DNA from: Pseudomonadales bacterium
GTDB taxonomy: Bacteria; Pseudomonadota; Gammaproteobacteria; Pseudomonadales; Pseudohongiellaceae
Reading direction: 5' to 3'
DNA length: 64,000 bases
Assembly: GCA_024234395.1 (NCBI GenBank)
Contig: JACKOH010000002.1
Span: 1,488,001-1,552,000 of the forward strand
Shown one piece after another: positions 1 through 8,296 of this stretch. Position 1 is the first letter of the stretch. Every line of letters starts with the position of its first letter. Made by a program: the position numbers and the translations under genes. The notes beneath the pieces are model-generated. The model was not told the DNA's origin. It did no database searches and saw only the letters and a list, made by a program, of their open reading frames with translations.

Positions 1-97
1 AGGTGTTGCTGGTGTACTGAATCAAGCCCGCGTTCGCGGCTATTGGCAGCAGCAGGGCTGCGAACAGAGCGAGAAATCTATTTTTGAGCGTTTTCAA
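1..97 (-). CDS. Secreted protein with signal peptide, PEP-CTERM-like start (partial)
   Basis: Only the first 32 codons are in the window; the gene runs off the left edge. Translation starts at a TTG (complement of 95-97) behind a clear AGGAG ribosome binding site about 6 bases upstream. The product begins with a basic n-region, a leucine/alanine-rich core (FLALFAALLLPIA) and a cleavage site of the ANA type, followed by GLIQYTSNT. A Sec signal peptide is certain enough. A short mature start of the form A-L/G-L-I-x-Y is common in PEP-CTERM proteins, which are sorted by exosortases in bacteria with EPS loci like the one next door, but the diagnostic C-terminal PEP motif lies outside the window. 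A sigma-54-type promoter (160-174) reads into it. Any other secreted protein remains possible. Confidence 0.6.
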   Translation of the reverse strand, partial: MKTLKNRFLALFAALLLPIAANAGLIQYTSNT

Positions 98-159
98 TTT
101 GTCACTCCTTGCTTTGATGCGGCCAAATCACGATTTTCAGTTTTGCTTGAGATTATAAA

Positions 160-174
160 GCAAATATTATACCA
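160..174 (-). promoter_or_regulatory. Candidate sigma-54 (-24/-12) promoter
   Basis: On the minus strand the sequence reads TGGTATAATATTTGC: a TGG at -24 and a TTGC at -12, with exactly 10 bases between the invariant GG and GC. It lies about 60 bases before the TTG start at 97, giving a 5' leader of roughly 50 bases. The central CACG part of the consensus is not conserved. RpoN control of PEP-CTERM genes is known from Zoogloea (PrsK/PrsR), which makes the position sensible, but the match is by eye. Confidence 0.5.
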
Positions 175-950
175 AATATATAAACCTTTTTTATTTCAAT
201 GCCTTGAATGGAGACTTCAGTTGGCGCGATATGGCAATTTGTAAACTTTTCTGACACTTCACTTTCTCCTATTTGACCCGTCACTACCGACAACCTGGTC
301 AACACCCTTACAATCAAAGACTTTGGGGAGAACAGCAAGTGTAAGAATTTCAGACGTAATATGTTGTAATAACTGAACGTAACGACAAAGTCACATCAGA
401 GCCTTGATGGGAGTGACGATGGACAGTCGGGAAACAATAAAACCAATCGCCGCTATTTCTATCCAGATTCTATGTTCAAGTTAGGGTCGCCGTTACAGGC
501 GACCGAGGAATCGATAAACTGCGGGTGTAACGTTCTATCTGCCGAGGACTGTTCAATTCCTAAGGACTCTAATGGTCTGTATTTCACGGGTGCTCCCCAC
601 ACTCCTGAAATGGCACCTCCCAGGCACTACACATTAATCCTGTTCAATGAGGAGCGCTTTCCACTGAAGAGAGCGATCATCAAACCTCATTTACAGCAGA
701 ATGCCCAGTGATGTTCCGGAAAGGGGGTTTTACAAAGGGAGTTAGCAATGAGTACCTTGTTTCCCGGATTGCGGTGGCCGTCTCGCCTGCTACGGCAATC
801 AGTCGCACTTGGCGGTATTTATTGGAAAATAGCATGCTCTGTGACCTTTTCGGCGCCAAGGTGTTAAAATCGGGCTTTGAATTCTGTCTTGGTGCTTTTT
901 TGCTGCCAGATAAATGCAGTATTAGTTAACCCAAAACTACCCTCAGGGAT
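175..950. other. Intergenic region without convincing gene
   Basis: No open frame here has both a ribosome binding site and a protein-like composition; the two plus-strand frames at 472-711 and 708-929 look random. The only structure noted is a possible terminator-like hairpin near its right end: GCGCCAAG at 853-860 can pair, with one G-T wobble, with CTTGGTGC at 888-895, followed by six T (896-901). The loop is long (27 bases), so it is weak as an intrinsic terminator. It sits 50 bases before the SGNH gene and could act in its leader. Confidence 0.4.
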
Positions 951-2108
951 ATGAGTGAAGGCACAGTAACTATGGCTGAACAAACAGCTGAAGCTTCGTC
1001 AAAGCCACGGCCCACCCTGACCTCAAAGCTGGTAACTCTACTCGTTACGCTGTTGCTAATGTTTCTGGTTGCAGAGGGGGTGGTCAGGTTGATGTTTAGA
1101 GACTCTGTCCCGCTATTTCCGCGCTACCACACGAAGGCGCAATACGGTGAATACACACTGCGTACGATTCGTAGAAACAGTGATTTTTACCATACCAGCA
1201 TCGACGGTAAATGGCGCTTTCAGACAAACTCGCAGGGTTTCCGCAATATACAGGATTTTTCCTACGAGAAACCCGAGGGTGTGGTCAGGATCGTCAGTCT
1301 GGGAGATTCCCATACCCAGGGTTACGAAGTACACCAGGATTACACTTTCTCTGCGGTTCTGGAAAAGTATCTAGCCCGGCAAGGCATTGAGGCCGAAGTT
1401 ATCAATACTGGAGTTTCAGGTTTCAGCAATGCCGAGGAGCTCCTGCTTTTGCAGCATGAGATGGTGAAGTACCAGCCCGACTTCGTGCTGTTGGGCTTTT
1501 ACCTGAACGACTACCAGGATAACCTGAGTTCAGCATTTTTCGAACTGGATGCGAACAATGAGTTGGTGGCCACCGGAAAATTAGAGCATACACCAGGCGT
1601 TTTTATTCAGGATGTAATCTATGCCATTCCAGGAATTCAATGGTTAAGTGAGAACTCCTATTTCTATTCGATGTTGTTCAACTCTGTTTGGGAACTGGCC
1701 AAGAGCATTCTGATCAACCGTAGCGCCGAAGTAGTGAATGAATTTGCTGTGGCGACGGACTATGATTACTCGCCTTATGAGTTAAGGCTCGCCGAATTGT
1801 TAATTCGCCGTATGAATGAAGTCGCCAGGAGCAACGGTGCCGAATTTATATTACTGGACCTTCCTGGTTTTTATACCGAAACAGGCTTGATAAACCCCTC
1901 GATACATAAAGATTTGCTGCCCCGTATTCGTAACGATGCCGACTATTTTGTTTCCAGCGAGATACTGGCGCCATACGATGGCGTTGCTCGAATTCATGCG
2001 CCCAATGGTCTGCGACATATTTCTGAATTTACTCACACGATTTACGGAGTTGAGGTTGGTAAGTACATTCTCAGCAGCTTGGAGTTGGCACGAAATTCGA
2101 AAGACTAA
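951..2108 (+). CDS. Membrane-anchored SGNH/GDSL-type hydrolase or O-acetyltransferase-like protein
   Basis: The protein has one N-terminal transmembrane segment (about residues 25-46) and a periplasmic SGNH-fold domain. Block I is SLGDSHTQG with the nucleophile at Ser120; block II is NTGVSGFSN (152-160); block III is FYLNDYQDN with Asn186. The usual Asp-His pair near the C-terminus is not obvious; an E-x-x-H (359-362) may replace it. SGNH proteins of this form occur in EPS loci and act on acetyl groups of the polysaccharide, as AlgJ/AlgX do in alginate; the substrate here is inferred only. Two starts are possible (951 and 972), neither with a strong ribosome binding site. A GH51-like glycosidase follows after 31 bases, probably in the same transcript. 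Confidence 0.75.
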   Translation: MSEGTVTMAEQTAEASSKPRPTLTSKLVTLLVTLLLMFLVAEGVVRLMFRDSVPLFPRYHTKAQYGEYTLRTIRRNSDFYHTSIDGKWRFQTNSQGFRNIQDFSYEKPEGVVRIVSLGDSHTQGYEVHQDYTFSAVLEKYLARQGIEAEVINTGVSGFSNAEELLLLQHEMVKYQPDFVLLGFYLNDYQDNLSSAFFELDANNELVATGKLEHTPGVFIQDVIYAIPGIQWLSENSYFYSMLFNSVWELAKSILINRSAEVVNEFAVATDYDYSPYELRLAELLIRRMNEVARSNGAEFILLDLPGFYTETGLINPSIHKDLLPRIRNDADYFVSSEILAPYDGVARIHAPNGLRHISEFTHTIYGVEVGKYILSSLELARNSKD

Positions 2109-2139
2109 TAAACTTAATTAGAAAATCTGGAATCACATC

Positions 2140-4317
2140 ATGTTTATGATAAGACTGATTTTAACCCCTTTGAAATGGCTGCTCGGCCTGGTGGCACTGG
2201 TGGCTATCTCCATCGGCGTAAGACGCATTCTTATCGTGGTTGTTCCAGTTTTCGGCCTTGCGGCTCTAGTTGGCTTGAACTCCTGCCAACAGTCAGATGT
2301 TGTCGGGCTGCAATCACCTGTAGCCAATGCAGTTGCCCTTGCTGCCTCGGATGCAAATGGCAAGATTACAATTGATGCCAGCGACCCTCAACAGCATCGA
2401 CTCCTTCACGATGAATTGTTCGGCGTGAATTCGAAATGGCTGGACAACGGTGGTGGCATCATCGAATACGGGGAAATGATCAAGGACCGGTCGTTTCGCA
2501 ACCAATCCACAGAAGGATTGCAAAAATGGCTCGAATTTGAAGAACCGGGTATTAATGGAGTAATCAGCCATGTTCAGGATAGCCCCGCGCACGGCGGCAC
2601 TCTTGCAGGAAAATCCTATCAAGGGCATCTGAATATCTCCCAGGACGCCGATGGCTATACGTGCATCACTCAACTTGTACTAGGAAACTCAAAGGCCAAC
2701 CAAAAGTATCAGCTTAACGTGTCTGCGAGGAGGGTTGCGGGTGGCCCGGTCTTGTCCGCATTTTTTGCAAATTACGATTTTCTGGCTATCGAAGAGCCGG
2801 ACAATCTCACCAGGATAAGCTCTGGAGATTGGCAGGACTACAGTTTTATTCTGGAGCCAGGAGAGGACGTAGAGCCCGGGATTCTTCGCATATGCAATGT
2901 GGCTGCCGGGAGTATTGATCTTGATGAAGTACGATTACGGCAAGTGGGGAGCGATCCGCGAGTGAGCAGCAAAGCCGATGCACGTATCAAGGAATTGGGC
3001 GTTCGGTCCATTCGTTGGCCTTCGGGTACTGATGCGGACAGGTTCTTCTGGAAAGAATCTATAGGGCCGCTCGGCAGCAGAGGCGAAAATATAGACACAT
3101 TTGGCAATTATCAGACCCCCTCCTGGGGGCTGCATGAATTCCTGAACTACTGTGATGCCAACAATCTGGTGCCACTAATCACGGTGAATGTAACCGATTC
3201 GCCGCAAAACTCGGCTGATCTGGTTGAATACATCCTGGGTTCTACTGACACTCCCATGGGGCAGTTGCGGGCCACTAATGGAAGAACCTCGCCCTGGGAT
3301 GTGGTGCATTTTGAGCTTGGCAATGAACCGAATGAGGCTTACCAGGGAAGTTATGATTATGATGATATTTCTCTGGGCTACCTCGATTACAGCAAGGCTA
3401 CTGCGGCAGCCATGCTGGAAACGTCAGATCGGCTGGGTGTGCGCATCGAGTTAAAAGGGACTGTGGAGTCGACATTTACAGTCGCCGACTGGATTGAGGC
3501 TGTCCCCATGCTGGCGGATTGGAATGCGAATGTACTAGACCCAACCACTGGCATGCTCCCTTATATCGAGCAAATTAAGGGTAATTTTTATGCTGGTTTC
3601 ACATCGGCTTTTTTCAAGGAAAATCTCTACAACGAGATAATGGCTGGCGGCGCAACTCTTGCCGCCACTGTCAATGCATTGAATGAGCTTACGGATCGGG
3701 ATATGCCTTTCTGGCTGACCGAATACTCCCTTATGGTTCAGAAGAGCAATCCTACCCGTATCGAAGTCGATAGGTTAAAAGACTACCAGGCGGGTATGTC
3801 AGTTGCCGATTTGCTCATGACCATCGTGGAGAATAACTTTGGGGGCGGGTATCTATTCAATCTTGCTGAGGATGCAACCTGGGGAATACTCGCAGGAGGA
3901 GGCGATTTTCCCATGCGACCATCTGGTCTAGCGTTCTCATTGCTTTCACCCATGGCTGGTGAGCGATACCTGCCCGTGATTCTGGAAGGTTCCAGAAGGA
4001 TCAAAGTTGACGGAGGTCGTGGCAATAATCCAAGCGGGATCGAATATGACAGCCTGTCAGTAATCGCGAGTCATGGTGGTGACAGCGTTCAGGTCTTCGT
4101 CCTAAACCGAAGTTGGAGCGATGCCGCTGATCTTGAACTGGATGTTAATGGTTGGGAGGCGGAGAGCATCGATGCGTACCAGCTTACTTCCAAAGGCATC
4201 AATGACCACAATGAAGATCAACCTGATCGTGTGGCAATAAAGACGGATACATTACCGGGCGCTACGCACATATTGCATTTCCCGGCCCGATCCGTAACCC
4301 GACTGGTCTTACATTGA
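2140..4317 (+). CDS. GH51-like glycoside hydrolase (alpha-L-arabinofuranosidase-type), membrane- or lipid-anchored
   Basis: The 725-residue protein starts with a long hydrophobic segment (about residues 5-47) ending near a cysteine (SCQQS), so it is exported and held at a membrane. The domain start resembles GH51 (GGGIIEYGEMIKDRSF). The clan GH-A catalytic pair is visible: the acid/base in ELGNEPNE is Glu396, and the probable nucleophile in WLTEYS is Glu528. Between the first part and the barrel lies a beta-rich, carbohydrate-binding-like stretch. GH51 enzymes cut arabinofuranosides or related beta-glycosides. In an EPS locus it more likely trims or recycles the polysaccharide made here than feeds on plant material; that is inference. 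It follows the SGNH gene on the same strand and ends convergent with the next gene. Confidence 0.8.
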   Translation: MFMIRLILTPLKWLLGLVALVAISIGVRRILIVVVPVFGLAALVGLNSCQQSDVVGLQSPVANAVALAASDANGKITIDASDPQQHRLLHDELFGVNSKWLDNGGGIIEYGEMIKDRSFRNQSTEGLQKWLEFEEPGINGVISHVQDSPAHGGTLAGKSYQGHLNISQDADGYTCITQLVLGNSKANQKYQLNVSARRVAGGPVLSAFFANYDFLAIEEPDNLTRISSGDWQDYSFILEPGEDVEPGILRICNVAAGSIDLDEVRLRQVGSDPRVSSKADARIKELGVRSIRWPSGTDADRFFWKESIGPLGSRGENIDTFGNYQTPSWGLHEFLNYCDANNLVPLITVNVTDSPQNSADLVEYILGSTDTPMGQLRATNGRTSPWDVVHFELGNEPNEAYQGSYDYDDISLGYLDYSKATAAAMLETSDRLGVRIELKGTVESTFTVADWIEAVPMLADWNANVLDPTTGMLPYIEQIKGNFYAGFTSAFFKENLYNEIMAGGATLAATVNALNELTDRDMPFWLTEYSLMVQKSNPTRIEVDRLKDYQAGMSVADLLMTIVENNFGGGYLFNLAEDATWGILAGGGDFPMRPSGLAFSLLSPMAGERYLPVILEGSRRIKVDGGRGNNPSGIEYDSLSVIASHGGDSVQVFVLNRSWSDAADLELDVNGWEAESIDAYQLTSKGINDHNEDQPDRVAIKTDTLPGATHILHFPARSVTRLVLH

Positions 4318-4369
4318 ACCCAGAAGTCTGAACTTCAGATCTTCTACCAGTTTGCAACTTTACGAGCAG

Positions 4370-5542
4370 CTATTTATTAAGGTTAGCAACAAATTCTTTT
4401 AGTACAGGTGCTGTGAGTTGCGCAGCGATTTTGTGGCCCTGTTCATTCCAGTGGCCATCGCCCAGGTAGTTACCTGTTCCCAGGACCCAGATATTTTCTT
4501 GCCAGGCGATTTCCTGCATGGGCGGCCCCAGGTTGAAAACTTCGAAACCGAGGTGCTGTCCCAGCTCATTTATTCGCTGCTCAGGCGCAAAAAGTGAAGG
4601 TTCGCCGGAGCTTTCCAGGGCTTCCTGGTAGAGTTCGCGGTCAAGAGTAACCTGCTCTTTGAGCGGTAATGTGAGTACTAACAGGGGGATGTTATGTTCA
4701 TCCGCAAACTGATCGATAAGCTCCAGTCCGGCCGCAGTGTTGCGCCAGGCCTGTTCGAATCGCGGCTCTGCATTGCGCTTGTAGATCTCGAATATTTCAC
4801 CCGTCTGTCGCATCAATCGGGCTCCTTCCGCCTTCCTTGCATTGTACACACGACGAGCCTGATCGACTTGTTGCAGTATGCGCGATGTGTTGCGTGCCCA
4901 GGTCAATACCTGTCCGGTCGGACTCATTTTGAATTCAAAAAACGGGGTGGTGGCAAATGAAGTGTCCAGCACAATGCCTTCTTCTTCGGCAAGGATAAAA
5001 GGCCTGTCGCAGCCCTCACACATTTCCGGGTGGTTGTCTGTTACGTCATTACCGAAAAACAGTGCAAGCACTACGGCGTCAGGTGAAAATTCCATGACAG
5101 TATTTTTCAGCAATAAAAATTCCTGGGCGGTGTTGTAGCCGCCAACTCCAAAATTTATGACTTCAATCCGTTTGCCGGGAATAATTTCTGAAGCGCCGAG
5201 TTCGTCATTCAGCAACATGCTGAAAGTGTCCTCCAGGGGAACCTGCAACGCCTCCATGAAAGAATCGCCAAGAATGGCGATCCTGAAAGTATCATCAGGT
5301 TTGGCTATGGGAATTTCCGGATAGTTAAATCCATGGGAATTGGTTTCTATCCACACCCTGCCTTCCTGCACTTGCCAGCCTTTAAGGTTGGCCCGCAACC
5401 GCCAACCGAGGTCGGAATCAATGGGTCGCCAGTGTGGGATGTTATCAACAAATAGCCGAAGTCCTATTTCTACGAGGATAAGAACGAATAAGCCGGATGC
5501 CGCCATCAGGGCAAGGTTTTTACCTAGTTCTTTAATCTTCAT
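4370..5542 (-). CDS. Membrane-anchored SGNH/GDSL hydrolase-like protein
   Basis: I place the start at 5542 because AGGCG stands seven bases upstream there; an in-frame ATG at 5608 lacks a ribosome binding site. The protein then has 390 residues: a transmembrane helix at about residues 8-30 and an SGNH domain with LGDSFMEA (nucleophile Ser94), NFGVGGYN, FFGNDVTDN and a C-terminal DGHWNEQGH holding the Asp-His pair. All four SGNH blocks are intact, unlike the relative at 951-2108. The architecture matches EPS acetyl-modifying proteins of Gram-negative bacteria; the function on the polysaccharide is inferred from location. It is convergent with the GH51-like gene. Confidence 0.8.
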   Translation of the reverse strand: MKIKELGKNLALMAASGLFVLILVEIGLRLFVDNIPHWRPIDSDLGWRLRANLKGWQVQEGRVWIETNSHGFNYPEIPIAKPDDTFRIAILGDSFMEALQVPLEDTFSMLLNDELGASEIIPGKRIEVINFGVGGYNTAQEFLLLKNTVMEFSPDAVVLALFFGNDVTDNHPEMCEGCDRPFILAEEEGIVLDTSFATTPFFEFKMSPTGQVLTWARNTSRILQQVDQARRVYNARKAEGARLMRQTGEIFEIYKRNAEPRFEQAWRNTAAGLELIDQFADEHNIPLLVLTLPLKEQVTLDRELYQEALESSGEPSLFAPEQRINELGQHLGFEVFNLGPPMQEIAWQENIWVLGTGNYLGDGHWNEQGHKIAAQLTAPVLKEFVANLNK

Positions 5543-6291
5543 TTGTCGCCTATTGTATTTGCTGCTGTTTGAGTTTGAAGCAGTCGCAGTTGATTTTTTA
5601 CCTTGCATTCATGGCGGCATTCAACGCGAACAGTAGTGCCACAATCGTAGCGTAGGATTATATCTGCAGAACTCATGTTAGAACAGGTGCGTATCTGGAG
5701 TAGTCTGAAGATGATCTCCGGTGAAGTCTTGCCTGGGGGAGAATTGAATCCGTGATTGGGTATTGAAAAGGGATCCTGACTAAGTATCAGGCGGGAATTT
5801 TTTTCGTGCGGATAACTTCATCGAGACAAGACCAAGCGGTAACAATGACATCGCCGGGGTTTTCAGTTTAGCCATTATGCAATTGTGCAAAGCCAGGTTT
5901 ACAGACTGTGGGATTCCCCGGGGAATGAAGGAACGTTATAACCAAGCTGTATCAAACAGCAATTGAAATGCTGCACCTGGAAAAACTAGAATTTTAACAA
6001 GGGCTTACATAATCTGCTCGTGCCTCTGATGCGCTCTGATGACGATTGCAGCTAGAGAACCCACAGTCTTTACAGGCAATTGTGAACATAACTTATTGTT
6101 ATAAAAAATATAACAGCAGTTCAATCCGGATTTTAGCGGCAACGAAAACTGTTAGTGCAACCACTGTAGGAAATATCCTTTAAAGGATGCCGGATTAAGC
6201 CGAGGTTAGCTGTTTCTATGGAGAACATTTCCCAATGACCCGCTATGAAACAATGATTTTGCGATTGAGCTCAAAGTATTTCAGGAAAGGG
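5543..6291. other. Intergenic region, AT-rich, with short palindromes
   Basis: No supported gene. Two small symmetric sites stand out: TGTTATA-AAAAA-TATAACA at 6097-6115, and the 14-bp palindrome ATCCTTTAAAGGAT at 6176-6189. Both could be protein-binding sites or fold as small hairpins, and both precede the sigma-54-type box at 6292, where enhancer-binding sites of an RpoN activator would be expected. No link has been shown. Confidence 0.35.
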
Positions 6292-6306
6292 TGGCTATAC
6301 TTTTGC
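6292..6306 (+). promoter_or_regulatory. Candidate sigma-54 (-24/-12) promoter
   Basis: TGGCTATACTTTTGC has TGGC at -24 and TTGC at -12 with the required 10-base spacing between GG and GC. It lies 71 bases before the small frame at 6378. It is the best conserved of the three such boxes seen in this EPS locus. Confidence 0.5.
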
Positions 6307-6377
6307 CAAGGTTAAGCAATTTCTTGTCCACTGCCGACTAACTAAGAAAAGCACGGCGTAACTTACGGGACTAACAT

Positions 6378-6542
6378 ATGTTTACACTTTTGTTGATCTT
6401 ATCCTTCGTGAGCACTCTGGTATTGCTTGTTGCACTTCGAGCACCCGATGAAGGCTGGGAAATACAGAGCAGCCCCCATAATGCTGAGGGACGGGGTGCT
6501 CATTCCATGTTTTACTCACATCCCAACCACGTTAACCACTAG
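6378..6542 (+). CDS. Possible small membrane protein, 54 residues
   Basis: An ATG frame with GGGA seven bases upstream encodes a protein with a strongly hydrophobic N-terminus (about residues 1-21: leucine, valine, serine, threonine) and a polar, histidine-rich tail (SHPNHVNH). The N-terminal part looks like a real membrane or signal segment, and a sigma-54-type promoter stands just upstream. I do not recognise the family. The tail composition is unusual and the frame could be fortuitous, so this is a candidate only. Confidence 0.35.
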   Translation: MFTLLLILSFVSTLVLLVALRAPDEGWEIQSSPHNAEGRGAHSMFYSHPNHVNH

Positions 6543-6685
6543 GTTACCTGAGTCAGTTTTGGTTCTGGCACCAGTTCCAGACACCTATAGCTATTCCATG
6601 ATCCGCAGAAACAGAATCGCTCCCGGCCCACACCGCGAGCCGGGGTATTCAAAAATGATACCGGATTAGTCTTAATTGATCTCCT

Positions 6686-6719
6686 CCATCTGGGCACGTA
6701 GAAATACGAGCCCAGATGG
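6686..6719. repeat. Perfect 10-bp inverted repeat, possible transcription stop
   Basis: CCATCTGGGC (6686-6695) pairs with GCCCAGATGG (6710-6719) across a 14-base loop. There is no run of T after it on either strand, so it is not a classical intrinsic terminator; it may end the transcript of the small frame at 6378 or be a protein-binding site. The 356 bases from here to the radical SAM gene hold no gene; a weak sigma-70-like pair (TTGTTG, 16 bases, TACAAT) ends about 80 bases before that gene. Confidence 0.4.
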
Positions 6720-7075
6720 CGCAGGTGAGCGCTGACTGGCTACCTGAATTTCAATAGTAGCTGTGCATTATCACTTCTTTCAAAGCATTCCTTGAACCGA
6801 CAGAAATGCAATCCTAATTAGGACGTCTGATCCGAAATATTTGGTCTCCGGAAACTGGCCAGGCGTCACTGAAGATTCTACTCTACGGGATCTTTCGGAT
6901 TCTGTCAGTTGCCCAATAACCACTAAAGAGTTGTGTGTATTTCAGTCGCTCGCTCATCTTGATATCGACTTGTTGACGTGGTAGCGTTGGCTACAATCTA
7001 AGGTAGGGACAACACAAGCCCGGTCAGCCTTGAAAACACCCCGAATTGTTACCTTACTTTTATCCATGTACATCT

Positions 7076-8176
7076 ATGTTTGAATTCGTCACCAAGCCAA
7101 AAATGATGCTCGAGGGCATTCAACGCCTCGGATTGAAAGGTGCTGTTACCCATGGCGTTCGGCATGCTAGTACGGCCGCAGGGGTGACCTTGTTGGGGCC
7201 ATTTCAGATCAGAATTAATCCGACAGATGTGATCTGTAATCACGCGTGCCCTATGTGTTACCTCCAATACTTGCCACCTGAAGACTTGCGTTCCGAGAAG
7301 ATCAGGGAAAGAAATCAGTGGATGCTACTGGATGACTACAAGCAACTTTTCGATGGAATGCCTCCCGGCCTGACTGAGGTTAATATTGTCGGGGGCGGTG
7401 AACCTCTGGCCCACCCAGACGTCGTCGGGATCATGGAAGAAGTTAAGTCCAGGAATTTGCGTGGCTATTTAATGACAAATGGCACTTTGATGAAGCCGAA
7501 AATTTCAGAGCGGATGGTTCAAATTGGATGGAATCGGACTCGTTGCTCGGTACACTCGGGAGATGCAGAAACATTCAAAGCCATTCATGGTGTAAACAAG
7601 TTCGACACGCTTAAGGAAAATATGAAGGCCTTTCACAAATTCCGAGTGGAAGCAAACAAACAGAAATCCTGCGTATTCAGTATTGTGAATGTGCTCCAGA
7701 AGGAGAATTTGCACAATATAGAGGCCATGTTTGATTTTGCCGAGGAAGTAGGGGTTGACTATGTGGAGTTTGAACTCATTGTGCCTCTTTCAATCGACAA
7801 AATGCTGACCATTGAGGAGTTGACGCATATAAAGGCCACTATGGCTGAACTCGTGCCTAAATACAGCTTCGCTAGCAACGCGGAACGTTTTCTTGCGAAA
7901 ATATTTAAAGAAGCAGAAATTGGCCGGGATAATACTTTTTATCGACCGGCCAATCGATGTTCAGTTGGATACGATTCAGCCTTTATAAAGGCAATGGGAG
8001 AAGTTGTCCCTTGCTGTTTCAGCGATGAAGTAATGGGGAATGTAAAGAATCAGACATTTGAAGAAATTTGGTATGGTGATAAATACAGGAAGTTTCGTAA
8101 ACGTCTGATGGCTGGCAATTTTGCAAAATACTGCTCAGATAATCGCTGCAAATACGAGACTTTTCTCCATAACTAA
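7076..8176 (+). CDS. Radical SAM protein with SPASM-type C-terminal cysteines
   Basis: The iron-sulfur motif CNHACPMC gives the CxxxCxxC triad (Cys54, 58, 61 from the ATG at 7076), binding the [4Fe-4S] cluster that splits S-adenosylmethionine. VGGGEPLAHP is the GGE motif. The C-terminus has a cysteine set (RCSVGYDS, VVPCCF, YCSDNRCKYE) typical of SPASM auxiliary clusters. The ATG at 7076 is preferred over a TTG at 7046, though neither has a clear ribosome binding site. SPASM enzymes modify peptides, proteins or sugars; no peptide precursor is evident nearby, and relatives in EPS clusters have no settled role. A second, distinct SPASM protein lies at 11704. It is convergent with the glycosyltransferase operon that ends at 8297. 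Confidence 0.85.
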   Translation: MFEFVTKPKMMLEGIQRLGLKGAVTHGVRHASTAAGVTLLGPFQIRINPTDVICNHACPMCYLQYLPPEDLRSEKIRERNQWMLLDDYKQLFDGMPPGLTEVNIVGGGEPLAHPDVVGIMEEVKSRNLRGYLMTNGTLMKPKISERMVQIGWNRTRCSVHSGDAETFKAIHGVNKFDTLKENMKAFHKFRVEANKQKSCVFSIVNVLQKENLHNIEAMFDFAEEVGVDYVEFELIVPLSIDKMLTIEELTHIKATMAELVPKYSFASNAERFLAKIFKEAEIGRDNTFYRPANRCSVGYDSAFIKAMGEVVPCCFSDEVMGNVKNQTFEEIWYGDKYRKFRKRLMAGNFAKYCSDNRCKYETFLHN

Positions 8177-8296
8177 ATGCAGGGCTGGACCTTATTTAGC
8201 AACACAAGCGACTTATTCCCCTAGGATACCGGCAATTTATTGCAAATTCTGTCGGGAAATGTTGTCAGATTCTTCCAGCTCGCTCAGCTATGTCAT

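Noticed and set aside
153..338. Open frame on the minus strand upstream of the signal-peptide ORF
   Set aside because: No ribosome binding site, composition not protein-like, and it overlaps the sigma-54-type promoter.
472..929. Two overlapping plus-strand frames before the SGNH gene
   Set aside because: No ribosome binding sites and no likeness to any family; they look like chance frames in an A+T-rich gap.
4330..4345. TCTGAA-C-TTCAGA hairpin between convergent genes as terminator
   Set aside because: A six-base stem and no T run; too weak to call.
6427..6669. Plus-strand frame overlapping the small ORF at 6378 in another frame
   Set aside because: Random composition with many prolines and histidines; the frame at 6378 has the better start and hydrophobic segment.
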